From contig NZ_JABBCQ020000008.1 of NCBI RefSeq assembly GCF_012844455.2, positions 1 through 64,000 of the forward strand: a stretch of DNA of 64,000 nucleotides. Direction: 5' to 3'. This document shows, one piece after another, positions 20,280 through 29,711 of the stretch (its first letter is position 1; every line of letters starts with the position of its first letter). Under the pieces are notes generated by a model, which saw only the letters and a list, made by a program, of their open reading frames with translations, searched no databases and was not told where the DNA came from. The position numbers were made by a program, and so were the translations under genes. The stretch comes from Comamonas suwonensis. GTDB taxonomy: Bacteria > Pseudomonadota > Gammaproteobacteria > Burkholderiales > Burkholderiaceae_C.

Positions 20280-21977
20280 ATGCCAACACTGCACTGGGTC
20301 GGAAAAAACAAGGTGGTCAACCACCATCATGATGTGCCATTCCGTTTGCTAGATAAGCAATACAGCTTCAAAGCCAACGAGGGTGCCCCAATCAACTCCA
20401 TGAACAATCGCATCATTCATGGTGACAATCTAGAGTCGTTGAAAAGCCTTCTTCCAGAATATGAAGGTAAAGTGAATTGTATTTACATTGATCCACCTTA
20501 CAACACTGGCAATGAAGAGTGGAAGTACAACGACAACGTCAATGACCCAAAGATCAAGAAGTGGCTGGGTCAAGTTGTAGGTAAGGAAGGCGAAGATTTA
20601 AGCAGGCACGATAAGTGGCTTTGCATGATGTATCCGCGCTTGAAGTTGCTTCATCGTTTGTTAGCAGATGATGGCATTTTCTTCGTTAGTCTGGATCGCA
20701 ATGAAATGGCAACATTCAAGTTGTTGCTTGAAGAAATATTTGGTGCAGGAAACTGGGTTGGGGAAATTGTTTGGCGAAATGTTACTGATAACAACCCAAC
20801 GAACATTAGCTTAGAGCATGAGTACATCTTGTGCTACGCAAAATCCAAGAATCTGATTAGTCCAATTTGGTCCTCCCCATATTTGGAGGTCAAAACGAAG
20901 CTAATTGAGCTTGGTGAAAAATTGGCTGAAAAACATGAAGACTTGGGTGAACTAAAGTCTTCATATGCTGAATGGTATCGTGAACACAAATCAGAGTTGT
21001 GGCCGTTCCAAGACTACAAGTTCATAGATCATGATGGAATTTACACAGGAAGCCGTAGTGTCCATAACCCTGGAAAAGAGGGTTATCGCTATGATGTTTT
21101 TCATCCTGAGACTAAGAAGGCATGCAAGCAACCATTGATGGGTTATAGGTTTCCGCCAGAGACAATGCAAAAGCTTTTAGATGAAGATCGCATTCTGTTT
21201 GGCGAGGACGAATCTAAGCTCATTGAGCTAAAGCTTTATGTAAAAGACTACAAAGCAAAGCTTGCTTCACTCATTGAATTGGATGGTCGAACTGGAACAA
21301 ACGAAATCAAGAATATTTTTTCAGATAGATCTAAGCCGTTCGACTACCCTAAGCCTTCAGTCTTGCTTGAAGAATTACTTGGTTTTGTAATGAAGCCGAA
21401 TAGTGTTGTTCTAGACTCCTTTGCTGGTAGCGGAACAACAGCGCATGCTGTTTTGAAATTGAATGCTCAAGATGATGGCAATCGTCGTTTCATTTTGTGT
21501 GAAACGTTGGACTATGCTGAAACGATTACGGCTGAACGGGTTCGCCGTGTCATCAATGGCTATGGTGAAGGAAAGAAGGCTGTAGCAGGATTGGGAGGCG
21601 GATTTGACTTCTATTCAGTTGGCACAGCTCTCTTCAAAGATGACAAGAATCTCAATGAAGAAGTTGGAGCAGAAGCCATCAGAGACTATGTAGCCTACAC
21701 AGAAAAAATTCCAACTGGGAAAAGGTTGGACGCTGGAAATTCTGTGAGTCCCTATGCTTTAGGTGCAACAGAAACTTCGCTATGTGTCTTTTTCTATGAA
21801 CGCGATCGGGTCACTGCACTTGATATTGATTTTCTTGGACAACTGAAAATCAAGGATCTACAGTCCAGGCCTGAACAGTTTGTGATTTACGCTGACAAGT
21901 GTGCTTTGGATAAAGACTTCCTCTACAAACACGGAATCACATTCAAGCGCATTCCTCGTGACATCACACGATTCTAA
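20280..21977 (+). CDS. mod: Type III restriction-modification DNA adenine methyltransferase (Mod)
   Basis: A 565-residue beta-class N6-adenine methyltransferase. The catalytic motif DPPYNTGNEEW is near residue 70 and the SAM motif LDSFAGSGTT is near residue 378, the beta-class order. The central variable region is the presumed target-recognition domain. It forms a complex with the Res subunit encoded 15 bp downstream and sets the recognition sequence for both. No simple-sequence repeat suggesting phase variation is seen. The start at 20280 has only a weak ribosome site (AAAAAGATA), so another in-frame start is possible. Confidence 0.92.
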   Translation: MPTLHWVGKNKVVNHHHDVPFRLLDKQYSFKANEGAPINSMNNRIIHGDNLESLKSLLPEYEGKVNCIYIDPPYNTGNEEWKYNDNVNDPKIKKWLGQVVGKEGEDLSRHDKWLCMMYPRLKLLHRLLADDGIFFVSLDRNEMATFKLLLEEIFGAGNWVGEIVWRNVTDNNPTNISLEHEYILCYAKSKNLISPIWSSPYLEVKTKLIELGEKLAEKHEDLGELKSSYAEWYREHKSELWPFQDYKFIDHDGIYTGSRSVHNPGKEGYRYDVFHPETKKACKQPLMGYRFPPETMQKLLDEDRILFGEDESKLIELKLYVKDYKAKLASLIELDGRTGTNEIKNIFSDRSKPFDYPKPSVLLEELLGFVMKPNSVVLDSFAGSGTTAHAVLKLNAQDDGNRRFILCETLDYAETITAERVRRVINGYGEGKKAVAGLGGGFDFYSVGTALFKDDKNLNEEVGAEAIRDYVAYTEKIPTGKRLDAGNSVSPYALGATETSLCVFFYERDRVTALDIDFLGQLKIKDLQSRPEQFVIYADKCALDKDFLYKHGITFKRIPRDITRF

Positions 21978-21992
21978 GAAGAAGAAAAACAC

Positions 21993-24704
21993 ATGGAACT
22001 CAAAGACTATCAAGCTGACGTTCTAACGGACCTCAGTAAATATTTAGAAACACTGCTTGAGTGCAAGGGGCATCTTCCCAATGCTTTTATCAAGTATTGG
22101 AAAGATCGTGGTGTTCTCAATCAGGCATACAAGAACAACATCAAAGAAGTGCCTCATGTATGCGTGAAGGTCCCCACTGCTGGTGGCAAGACTTTCATTG
22201 CAGTGAATGCCTTGGACAGAATTTTTTCTGCCTTTGCAGAGTACAACCCCACACGCCCTAAGTTCGTGGTGTGGCTGGTTCCTTCACTGACCATCCTTGA
22301 GCAAACGGTTAAGAATCTGTCCAACATCGATCACCCATATCGTCAGCGATTGAATGACCTGTTCAATGGTCGTGTGCAGATTTACGAGAAGGCTGATGTC
22401 CTTCAGGGTGCAGGGTTCAATGCGGACACTGTGAAGGAGCAGCTATCGGTGGTTGTGATGTCGTTTGACTCACTCAAGGCAACCAACAAAGAGAACCGTA
22501 AAGCGTTTCAAGAAAACGGCTATCTCGCTTCGTTTTTGAATGATGACAGTGAAGTTGTTGAGCCACTGGAAGGAACTGATCCTTCCGCGCTCATCAATGT
22601 CATGCGGACCCTCAAGCCGATTGTGGTTGTGGATGAAAGCCACAATGCTGAAAGCACTTTGTCCGTGGACATGCTTCGCAATCTCAACCCAAGTTTCATT
22701 TTTGACCTGACCGCTACTCCACGAGATAACAGCAACATCATCAGCTATGTTGATGCCTTGCGACTCAAGAAGCAAAACATGGTCAAGCTTCCTGTGATTG
22801 TTGCCAATCAACGAAGCCAAGAAGATGTGATCATGGCGGCTTTGAACATGCGGCGGCAATTGGAAGAGTTCGCTAAGAAGGCTGAAGAAAAGGGCGGTGG
22901 CTACATTCGCCCTATCGTGCTGTTCCAGGCTGAACCGAAGAACAAGGACGACACCACCACCTTTGAGAAGGTGCGGGAAATTCTGCTTGAACTGAATATT
23001 CCAAAAGAACATATTGCCATCAAGACTGCCAATATCAACGAACTGAAGAATGTTGATTTGATGAGCCGTGATTGCCAAGTGCGATACATCATCACGGTCA
23101 ATGCGCTGAAAGAGGGGTGGGATTGCCCGTTCGCTTATGTGCTTGCGACACTGGCAAACAAGTCTTCTGTGGTGGATGTGACTCAAATTTTGGGTCGTGT
23201 GCTGCGTATGCCTTACACCAGAAAGCACAGCATTGAGCTACTGAACTTGAGCTATGTTTTTACCTCGTCCAGCCACTTCCAGAACACGTTGAGTCAGGTG
23301 GTTGCGGGTTTGAACAAGGCTGGTTTCTCAAAGCGCGACTACAGAGAATTTGACCTGTCTGCGATTGAGCCAGAGCCGGGTGCTACACCATCACCAACTC
23401 AGGAACAATTAAACCTTACGCCTCCAACTGGTGGGGACAAGCCTGCTGAAGCGAGTGATGGCCAGGATCTTGAAATTGAGAAGAGCAAGCTCAATCCTGA
23501 CTGGGAACAACAAGCTGTGGAGCAAGCTGCTATAGCCCCAAATGGCGATCAGCCTGCCTCAACTGGCAGTGATGCAACAGGTGTTGAAGCAATCAAGAAT
23601 CAGGCTGCTGAACAAGCTAAAGAATTTGAAGAACAGGCCAATGCTACGAGTGGTGAATCTGTTCCAGAAGAACTGAAGGCCCATATGAACGAGCATAAGA
23701 TGAAGCAAAAGTTTGAAGAGTCTGCAAAGGCAATTCAGCTACCCCAGTTCTTCATCAAGTTGCCCTCTGATGGTGGGTTCTTTGACAGTGGTGATGAGTG
23801 GCACAAGTTGGCTAAAGAAAACTTGCTGTCTAACTTTGTGTTGGCAAACCTCGATGCCACTATTAACTTCACAGCCATTGAATCTGATGTCTATAAGGTA
23901 GATGCCGAAGAGATTGGTAATGGTGAAAGTGCTCCATCTTTCACTGTAGTGAAGAAGGCAGAAAAAGAAAAGCTCAACAGCATCATCAAGAGTCAGCCGA
24001 CTTCAGGTCAAATCACTTCTATCGTTGGTCGGCTTTTCAGCCTAATTGGTAAGAACAGTTTCTACCCAATTGAAGACAACGATGTTAAGCACTACCTCAA
24101 ACGAATTGTTGAGGCCATGAGTGCTGATCTGCGCGCTGATTGCCTTGAGCGTGACTATGCGTATGTCAAGCTCATCAAAGATAAGATTCAGAGCCTTGCC
24201 AATGAGTATGCTGCTAAGGAATTTGGCAATTGGCTGACCACTCAGAAAATCAAACTTCGTCCGTCTTTCTCGTTGCCTGCAACGATTGCACCAAGTGAAA
24301 ATGCTCCTGCTATCAGCAAGAGCCTTTATGTCACTGAAGGTAGTGTGAACAACTTAGAAAGCAAGGTTATCCGGGGTGTTGCAGAACTGGAAAACATTGT
24401 CTGGTGGCACAGAAACCTTGAGCGTGGCAAGGGGTTCTTGCTGAATGGTTTCCTTAATCACTACCCTGACTTCATTGTTCTCACTGAGAGCAAGAACATC
24501 ATTGTGGTGGAAACCAAGGGTGATGATAGGGATAACTCTGACTCCAAGGACAAGCTGAAGCTTGGCAAAATTTGGGAGTCTCAGGCTAACCAGATTGCGC
24601 ATGAAACCGGCTACCGCTATCACTACATGATGGTATTTGAGAGCAACCCGATTGACGGGGCTCATACCACTGGTGATGTGCTGAAGCTAATTGAGGCATT
24701 GTAA
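21993..24704 (+). CDS. res: Type III restriction endonuclease subunit (Res)
   Basis: A 903-residue SF2 helicase-nuclease. It has motif I VPTAGGKTF near residue 60, a DESH motif II (VVDESHNAE) near residue 212, motif III-like FDLTATP, a motif VI region (ILGRVLRMP), and a C-terminal PD-(D/E)xK nuclease (YPDFIVLTES then IIVVETKG) near residues 824-840. A Glu/Gln-rich low-complexity linker lies at about residues 470-565. Res translocates or switches on DNA from unmethylated Mod sites and cuts it. It is preceded by AGAAGAAG and follows mod directly, forming a complete system. Confidence 0.93.
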   Translation: MELKDYQADVLTDLSKYLETLLECKGHLPNAFIKYWKDRGVLNQAYKNNIKEVPHVCVKVPTAGGKTFIAVNALDRIFSAFAEYNPTRPKFVVWLVPSLTILEQTVKNLSNIDHPYRQRLNDLFNGRVQIYEKADVLQGAGFNADTVKEQLSVVVMSFDSLKATNKENRKAFQENGYLASFLNDDSEVVEPLEGTDPSALINVMRTLKPIVVVDESHNAESTLSVDMLRNLNPSFIFDLTATPRDNSNIISYVDALRLKKQNMVKLPVIVANQRSQEDVIMAALNMRRQLEEFAKKAEEKGGGYIRPIVLFQAEPKNKDDTTTFEKVREILLELNIPKEHIAIKTANINELKNVDLMSRDCQVRYIITVNALKEGWDCPFAYVLATLANKSSVVDVTQILGRVLRMPYTRKHSIELLNLSYVFTSSSHFQNTLSQVVAGLNKAGFSKRDYREFDLSAIEPEPGATPSPTQEQLNLTPPTGGDKPAEASDGQDLEIEKSKLNPDWEQQAVEQAAIAPNGDQPASTGSDATGVEAIKNQAAEQAKEFEEQANATSGESVPEELKAHMNEHKMKQKFEESAKAIQLPQFFIKLPSDGGFFDSGDEWHKLAKENLLSNFVLANLDATINFTAIESDVYKVDAEEIGNGESAPSFTVVKKAEKEKLNSIIKSQPTSGQITSIVGRLFSLIGKNSFYPIEDNDVKHYLKRIVEAMSADLRADCLERDYAYVKLIKDKIQSLANEYAAKEFGNWLTTQKIKLRPSFSLPATIAPSENAPAISKSLYVTEGSVNNLESKVIRGVAELENIVWWHRNLERGKGFLLNGFLNHYPDFIVLTESKNIIVVETKGDDRDNSDSKDKLKLGKIWESQANQIAHETGYRYHYMMVFESNPIDGAHTTGDVLKLIEAL

Positions 24705-24852
24705 AGTGAAGAAAGTCAATAAATGGGTATGGCAAAGATGCTGCTTTTGGCCGACCTGCCGCTCATTATTGTCTTTTTAGGCGAGGCATTGAAGCCAAGA
24801 GATTGAGTCTCTAACTCCAAATCAAGCAACTCAATTTCGGGAATTTTTACAA

Positions 24853-26559
24853 ATGAAAATCAGAAAAATTTCGATCAAAAATTTTCGAGGTATTAAAGAG
24901 CTTGATTGGAGTTTGCCAGCCGCCGAAATTTTCTGCCTAATTGGCAAAGGTGATTCGTCCAAATCCACAATTTTGGAGGCGCTTCGCTACGCCTTCTATC
25001 CTCAGTGGAACCCAATATTTACTGATGCTGATTTTTATCAGTGTAAGGTGGATAACGGCATAGTCATCGAAGTCACCCTTGGTGATTTGACTCCTGAGTT
25101 TTGTTCCGATCAAAAGTATGGCCATCATCAACGTGGGTGGGATAAAGCCACCCAGAAGCTCACTGATGAATCAGATGACCACCTTGAATCTGTCCTGACG
25201 GTTCGCCTAACTATCGGCAAGGAATTGGAGCCCAAGTGGATCGTCGTTACTGATCGGACGCCTGAAGGTGTGCTATTCAAGCAAGCTGACAGAGCCAAGG
25301 TAAGTGTTGGCTTAATTGGTGCGTTCAGTGAAAAGCAGTTATCTTGGGCCGCTGGAACAGCATTAGCCAAGCTGACCGAAGCGCAGAGCTTGAACGAACT
25401 TCTCGCGACAGCTTCTAGGACTGCCCGGACGTCGTTAGATGCTGATCGCCTTGTCACACTCAAGAATTTTGACGCGGCTGCTGTGAAGTCGGAGGGGATC
25501 GCCAAACTGTTGGGTGTCCCGGTGACTACTTCATATCAAGCACATTTGGATTTGAACTCAATCAATCTGAAAGCTGGTGGGCTGGCACTGCATGACGGCG
25601 ACATGCCACTGCGTCAGTTGGGATTGGGATCTCGTCGCATGCTGCTGTGCGGAATTCAGCAAGTAGGGTTGGACGAAGGGCATATCACCCTGTTTGACGA
25701 AGTTGAGTTTGGGCTTGAGCCTCATCGCATATCAAGATTGATTAAGCATGTGCGCGAAGACAAACGTGGTCAATATTTCTTGACCACGCATTCGCCGGTC
25801 GTGTTGCGAGAACTGACGATCAACGAACTTTATGTTGTTCATAGCAAGGCTGGAAATGTCCAAATCATTGCTGCCTCAAGTGATAGCCTGAAAGAGCACG
25901 AAGTCCAAGGAAAGATTCGATCGAGTGCTGAAGCATTCTTAGCCAAAAAAGTCGTCGTCTGTGAAGGTGCCACTGAAGTTGGTTTTTTGAGAGGATTTGA
26001 TGACCACCAGGTTGGGAAGGGTGGCGATCCATTTTCTTATCACGGTGTCGCCCTTTTGAATGCTGGGGGTGCTGGTAATGTCAAAGGACTTGCCAAAGCG
26101 TTCAAGGGTTTGTGTTATGACGTGGCGGTGTTAGCCGACGCAGATGCACCTAAACTATTTTCACCTGTGGACGAAGAAGAACTTAAAAAGCTCAAGGTTA
26201 ATGTCTACGCGTGGAGTGACATGCTCTCGTTGGAAGAACGAGCTTTTCAAGATTTGCCTTGGCCCAGTGTAGTGACAAGCCTAAAGCTGGCGCAAGACGA
26301 TCTGAAGTTTCCTGTTTATGACAATGTGCGTTCCAAGCTTCAAAAAGACTTGGACAAGGATTTAAATAAATGGATTGAAAGCCCAGAGCTTAAAACTGCA
26401 ATTGGTCGTGCTGCTAAAGATAGCGGATGGTTCAAAGACATAACACGTGGCGACAAGTGGTTTGCTACCATAAGCCCAGCGTTTGCAGATCCGGAGTTTT
26501 CAAAGAAGGACACAGCAGTAAAGCTTGCCTCGCTTTGGACATGGGCATCTGATGTCTGA
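24853..26559 (+). CDS. gajA: GajA-like OLD-family ATPase-TOPRIM nuclease (Gabija)
   Basis: A 568-residue ABC-type ATPase fused to a TOPRIM nuclease. The start IRKISIKNFRGIKELDWSL is the RecF/OLD N-terminus; a Walker A-like GKGDSSKST is near residue 30, Walker B ITLFDEVEFGLEPHR near residue 279, and TOPRIM motifs are VVCEGATEVGFLRG near 369 and VLADADAP near 429. Length and the coupled UvrD-like gene match Gabija (class 2 OLD), a phage-defence complex that nicks DNA when nucleotides are depleted. The stop overlaps the next start by 8 bp. Assignment rests on architecture, not on a search. Confidence 0.85.
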   Translation: MKIRKISIKNFRGIKELDWSLPAAEIFCLIGKGDSSKSTILEALRYAFYPQWNPIFTDADFYQCKVDNGIVIEVTLGDLTPEFCSDQKYGHHQRGWDKATQKLTDESDDHLESVLTVRLTIGKELEPKWIVVTDRTPEGVLFKQADRAKVSVGLIGAFSEKQLSWAAGTALAKLTEAQSLNELLATASRTARTSLDADRLVTLKNFDAAAVKSEGIAKLLGVPVTTSYQAHLDLNSINLKAGGLALHDGDMPLRQLGLGSRRMLLCGIQQVGLDEGHITLFDEVEFGLEPHRISRLIKHVREDKRGQYFLTTHSPVVLRELTINELYVVHSKAGNVQIIAASSDSLKEHEVQGKIRSSAEAFLAKKVVVCEGATEVGFLRGFDDHQVGKGGDPFSYHGVALLNAGGAGNVKGLAKAFKGLCYDVAVLADADAPKLFSPVDEEELKKLKVNVYAWSDMLSLEERAFQDLPWPSVVTSLKLAQDDLKFPVYDNVRSKLQKDLDKDLNKWIESPELKTAIGRAAKDSGWFKDITRGDKWFATISPAFADPEFSKKDTAVKLASLWTWASDV

Positions 26560-27988
26560 CGAATTGGCCATCAAGCTGGTCAATTGCGTAGCCAAGGGGT
26601 ATGTAATCGCACCTGCGGGTTATGGCAAAACTCACCTTATTGCATTGGCTGCAAAAGCCTCTACAAACAGACAGTTGATTTTGACGCACACCTTTGCGGG
26701 TGTGAATTCAATTAAAGCCAAGATGACGGCCTTGAAGGTGCCAGCCTCGCAGTACCAGGTTGACACAATAGCAAGTTGGTCACTTCGGCTGTGTCTGGCG
26801 TACCCGAAAACTTCGGGCTGGAAAGCTGACCATCCTTCTGGTAAGCAGTGGGACAAGCTCTACGCATCCTGCTCTGGTTTGCTTGCGAAAGCGTTCATAC
26901 GGCACATAGTGTTATGCAGCTATTCAGGCGTCTACGTCGATGAGTATCAAGACTGTTCAGACCTTCAGCATGAACTCGTGTGTGCGTTAGCTGAAGTCCT
27001 GCCATGTCGCGTGCTAGGTGATCCGATGCAAGCAATCTTTGACTTTGAAGATGCTCAAAAGCCTGTTGATTGGCATACAAAGATCTATCCTCATTTTGAG
27101 TGTCTTGGAAAGCTGGAGAAGCCGTGGCGTTGGGAGAATGCCCAAGCACCTGAGCTTGGCGCTTGGCTAAAAGTGTCTAGAGAAAGGCTTGAAAAGGGCC
27201 AGAAACTAGATCTAGTTCATGGGGTGCCAGCTTGCGTTGAACGCATCTATACGAAAGAGGAATTTCTTTCACAACAGCAGTATTTAACGTTGTTGAAGTT
27301 ACTAAATAAAGATGGTTCCGTTATTGGGCTTCATGGCGGTGATCAAAAGTTAAAAGAAAAAACTCACGCTTTAGCCCGAATGTTGGGCGGCAAGTTTTCA
27401 TCTATTGAAGAGGTTGAGGGAAAAGCACTTCATTCGATCATTAAGAAAATTACGGCGGCGAAGACTGCGAAATCGGCTTTTCTGCATGCACTTGATTTTG
27501 CCAAGAAGTGTTTCACTGGAGTGGATGGTGCCCTTGCAGCAGGAACGAAGAAGGGTGAAGTTGCCAAGCAGATTAAAACGACGAAGCACCCGTTAATGCT
27601 GCATGCAGCCAATCTCTATCTTGGTGACCCATCCCCGAAGAATCTCAAAGCCTTCTTTCTGGAGTTGAAGGCTAACCCGGACACATCCTTATTCCGAAGA
27701 GATCTTTTTTATCGGTTTTTGAATACTCTCAAAATACACATAGACGGTGAGGGAAATACACTTGCTGAATCGGTAAAGATTTATCAACGTGACATGAGAC
27801 ATACCGGACGCCCAATTCGTCATACCAAACTCGTAGGAACCACTTTGCTTGTCAAAGGTTTGGAATACGACCATGCCGTTATTCTGGACGCGGACAGTCT
27901 TGATTCAAAAGACCTTTATGTTGCTATGACTCGTGGCGCAAAGTCACTTACGATCATATGCGCGGGCAAACCTCTGCCAACTATATGA
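26552..27988 (+). CDS. gajB: GajB-like UvrD-family helicase (Gabija)
   Basis: A 478-residue SF1A helicase. It has motif I IAPAGYGKTHLIA near residue 20, motif II VYVDEYQDCSDLQHEL near 128, motif III VLGDPMQAIFDF, and motifs V/VI in TTLLVKGLEYDHAVILDADSL and LYVAMTRGAKSL. The length is close to known GajB. The ATG at 26552 overlaps the gajA TGA in ATGTCTGA, implying translational coupling; the frame to 26525 lies wholly inside gajA. Followed by an operator-like palindrome and a terminator. Confidence 0.85.
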   Translation: MSDELAIKLVNCVAKGYVIAPAGYGKTHLIALAAKASTNRQLILTHTFAGVNSIKAKMTALKVPASQYQVDTIASWSLRLCLAYPKTSGWKADHPSGKQWDKLYASCSGLLAKAFIRHIVLCSYSGVYVDEYQDCSDLQHELVCALAEVLPCRVLGDPMQAIFDFEDAQKPVDWHTKIYPHFECLGKLEKPWRWENAQAPELGAWLKVSRERLEKGQKLDLVHGVPACVERIYTKEEFLSQQQYLTLLKLLNKDGSVIGLHGGDQKLKEKTHALARMLGGKFSSIEEVEGKALHSIIKKITAAKTAKSAFLHALDFAKKCFTGVDGALAAGTKKGEVAKQIKTTKHPLMLHAANLYLGDPSPKNLKAFFLELKANPDTSLFRRDLFYRFLNTLKIHIDGEGNTLAESVKIYQRDMRHTGRPIRHTKLVGTTLLVKGLEYDHAVILDADSLDSKDLYVAMTRGAKSLTIICAGKPLPTI

Positions 27989-28006
27989 TCAAGAAAAGCA
28001 CTGACA

Positions 28007-28028
28007 GTTAAATTCATATGATTTTGAC
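28007..28028. promoter_or_regulatory. ATTCATATGA operator copy 1
   Basis: A 22-bp imperfect palindrome with half-sites GTTAAATTCAT and ATGATTTTGAC. The surrounding 28 bp are identical to copy 3 at 34168-34189. This copy lies between the convergent gajB and 28068-28502 genes, where no gene start is evident. Confidence 0.55.
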
Positions 28029-28041
28029 TGACACAAAGAAG

Positions 28042-28063
28042 AAAGCACCCAATGGGGTGCTTT
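28042..28063. terminator. AAAGCACCC-stem terminator, copy 1
   Basis: AAAGCACCC-AATG-GGGTGCTTT with a T-run, between convergent gajB and the 28068 gene. It is a member of the element's repeated terminator family. Confidence 0.9.
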
Positions 28064-28067
28064 TTTG

Positions 28068-28502
28068 TTATTGCAGTCTTGATTTTTCAAGCTCTAGCCT
28101 TTTAATTGATTTTTTGAATAAGAAGGTCAAAGTTTCAATGGCTGCATCTATGTCGTCGGCAGTTGCTTCCTTCATATCGATTTCGAGAGCTGACTCTAAA
28201 AGTTTGTATGAGAGATTAAGGTTAACAACCTTTTTTTGCCCTCGGACAGTTACGGCTAGAGCTTCGTCTGAATCCTTAGCGACAGAAAGTGTCTCTGTTG
28301 CACGCTGAATTGCTCTAGCTTTATGAATGGCTCTGGCTTTCCTGCCTCTGATTTCTAGCTGACTTTTATACTTGGAGGAATAAATTTGATACTTCAACAA
28401 GCCAGTGATCTTTTCTATATTGATGACAGTGAGGTTTTTTCCTTCATTATTTAGTTTGGTTATTGCGGCTAAAACTTTCTCATCTAGTTCTTTTCTTTCC
28501 AT
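28068..28502 (-). CDS. Hypothetical protein, possible DNA-binding helical protein
   Basis: 144 residues, MERKELDEKVLAAITKLN then NIEKITGLLKYQIYSSKYKSQLEIRGRKARAIHKARA. The N-terminal half reads like a winged-helix/HTH (short helices, ITGL turn, basic recognition stretch) and the C-terminal half is helical and acidic with KKSIKRLELEKSRL. No family recognised. GGAGACAAT precedes ATG 28502; the longer frame to 28574 lies within the upstream gene. It is the last gene of a three-gene operon with 28484-28873 and 28906-29601. Confidence 0.6.
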   Translation of the reverse strand: MERKELDEKVLAAITKLNNEGKNLTVINIEKITGLLKYQIYSSKYKSQLEIRGRKARAIHKARAIQRATETLSVAKDSDEALAVTVRGQKKVVNLNLSYKLLESALEIDMKEATADDIDAAIETLTFLFKKSIKRLELEKSRLQ

Positions 28503-28873
28503 ATTGTCTCCTTGGGTTGGTTGTTTGATTTTGGTGTGAAATGTAATTTTTTCCATGACTTGGCCCATTGCCAAATTGTTCCTGTATCGTAGTCTTCCGC
28601 ATATCCAATGACAGTATCAATGTTTGCACCTTTATGAACTTGGTGGCAAACGACAAGTAATTGTTCATATTTGATGGCTAATTTCACTAAAAAATTTTGA
28701 GTAATATCTATTCCGAAAGTTTCAATCTCATATATTCGTTTTAGATTGCCATCAATAATGGCCTGCAACATTTGGTCCATCGCTTCTATTTCTTGCTCAT
28801 CTACAAGAATAATTCCCCTCCTGACATCGCCAGTAGGGAAGGTTGCTTCGATTTTTTGCTCTATTTCTTTCAT
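28484..28873 (-). CDS. Hypothetical protein
   Basis: 129 residues, acidic N-terminal part (KEIEQKIEATFPTGDVRRGIILVDEQEIEAMDQMLQAIIDGN) and a C-terminal region rich in Trp and Lys (TIWQWAKSWKKLHFTPKSNN). AGGAGAAAAT precedes the ATG. It overlaps the next gene's start by 19 bp, so the two are probably cotranslated. Not recognised. Confidence 0.6.
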   Translation of the reverse strand: MKEIEQKIEATFPTGDVRRGIILVDEQEIEAMDQMLQAIIDGNLKRIYEIETFGIDITQNFLVKLAIKYEQLLVVCHQVHKGANIDTVIGYAEDYDTGTIWQWAKSWKKLHFTPKSNNQPKETIWKEKN

Positions 28874-28905
28874 ATTTTCTCCTTGTGTTTATTGAGTTGA
28901 TTTGC

Positions 28906-29601
28906 TTAGATTTTCTTGACCCTGGTCTTTGTTTGTTCTTTCGGCACAAGCTTGACCTCAAGCCTCTGGCTAATGGATAGATTCATAAGTTCAAAATCAA
29001 GCTGTTTTTCATTCAAAATATTTATGATGTAAAGGTCAATGTACTGAAGAGCCTCTTGAACATTCTTCATCATGAAACCTGGTGCTTGGCTGAAGTAGTC
29101 ACAATTGGTGATGTCGCCAATCCAATGTTTCACCGAAATCTTCCCAAGTCTCTGATTTCTGATGGCTACCTCTTTGGGAGACATGTCAGGGGTGATTGGG
29201 TGTACTGCAATGAAGCCTTCTCTCACAAAGTCCTTTAGCGGCTGTTCTTGTGCATAGTAGTTTTCAGCCAAAGACTCATAGTTATCTCCAAAGTATTCTT
29301 TGGTTAGGTAGTTGGATTTGAAGTGCTCCTGCATAGTGATAGAGCATGGATCGTTCAGACTCATTTTTTGATAAACAGCCAGTTCTTTCTTGAAGTATTT
29401 GTAAGCTGTGTTGTCATCTAGTTTCCAATCCCAATGACCATTCTTTGTCTTCTTCTGGAGAAGAAGATCGTCTGTGGTAAGGTTTTTCAGAAATAGAGAA
29501 ACCAGACGACTTGGGGAGATGTCTGTGGTCTGCTGGATGATGACTAGCTTGGCAATGTTCGCCTTTATCAGTCTGTAGGTGTTGTTTTTCTTCTTAATCA
29601 A
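28906..29601 (-). CDS. Hypothetical protein, first gene of an orphan operon
   Basis: 231 residues, basic and soluble. The N-terminus (YRLIKANIAKLVIIQQTTDISPSRLVSLFLKNLTTDDLLLQ) could be a helical DNA-binding region, and the rest has no recognised motif. The promoter region holds a perfect 20-bp palindrome at 29652-29671, next to a TTGACA -35 box read on this strand. This suggests control by the regulator that binds the ATTCATATGA sites. It lies between the Gabija and mobilization modules. Confidence 0.55.
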   Translation of the reverse strand: MIKKKNNTYRLIKANIAKLVIIQQTTDISPSRLVSLFLKNLTTDDLLLQKKTKNGHWDWKLDDNTAYKYFKKELAVYQKMSLNDPCSITMQEHFKSNYLTKEYFGDNYESLAENYYAQEQPLKDFVREGFIAVHPITPDMSPKEVAIRNQRLGKISVKHWIGDITNCDYFSQAPGFMMKNVQEALQYIDLYIINILNEKQLDFELMNLSISQRLEVKLVPKEQTKTRVKKI

Positions 29602-29651
29602 TTAACTCTCCTGCGTGCTGTACATCTAGCAGGATAAATTAAGTTGTCAAT

Positions 29652-29671
29652 TTAAATTCATATGAATTTAA
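29652..29671. promoter_or_regulatory. ATTCATATGA operator copy 2 (perfect palindrome)
   Basis: TTAAATTCATATGAATTTAA is a perfect 20-bp palindrome. On the minus strand TTGACA follows 2 bp later, then a 16-bp spacer and TAGATG, giving a plausible promoter for the 28906-29601 operon with the operator abutting its -35 box. Confidence 0.65.
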
Positions 29672-29693
29672 CTGACTAAGGCAGACAATAAAA

Positions 29694-29711
29694 AAGCACC
29701 TGAAGATGCTT
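29694..29711. terminator. AAGCACC-stem terminator, copy 2
   Basis: AAGCACC-TGAA-GATGCTT with one mismatch in the stem, at the relaxase stop. It would end the mobC-relaxase transcript. Confidence 0.7.

Noticed and set aside
20280..21977. Phase-variable mod gene
   Set aside because: No homopolymer or short tandem repeat tract is seen in the frame or its promoter region.
28018..28308. 96-codon plus-strand frame starting in operator copy 1
   Set aside because: It lies antisense to the 28068 gene and runs through a terminator; serine-rich shadow translation.
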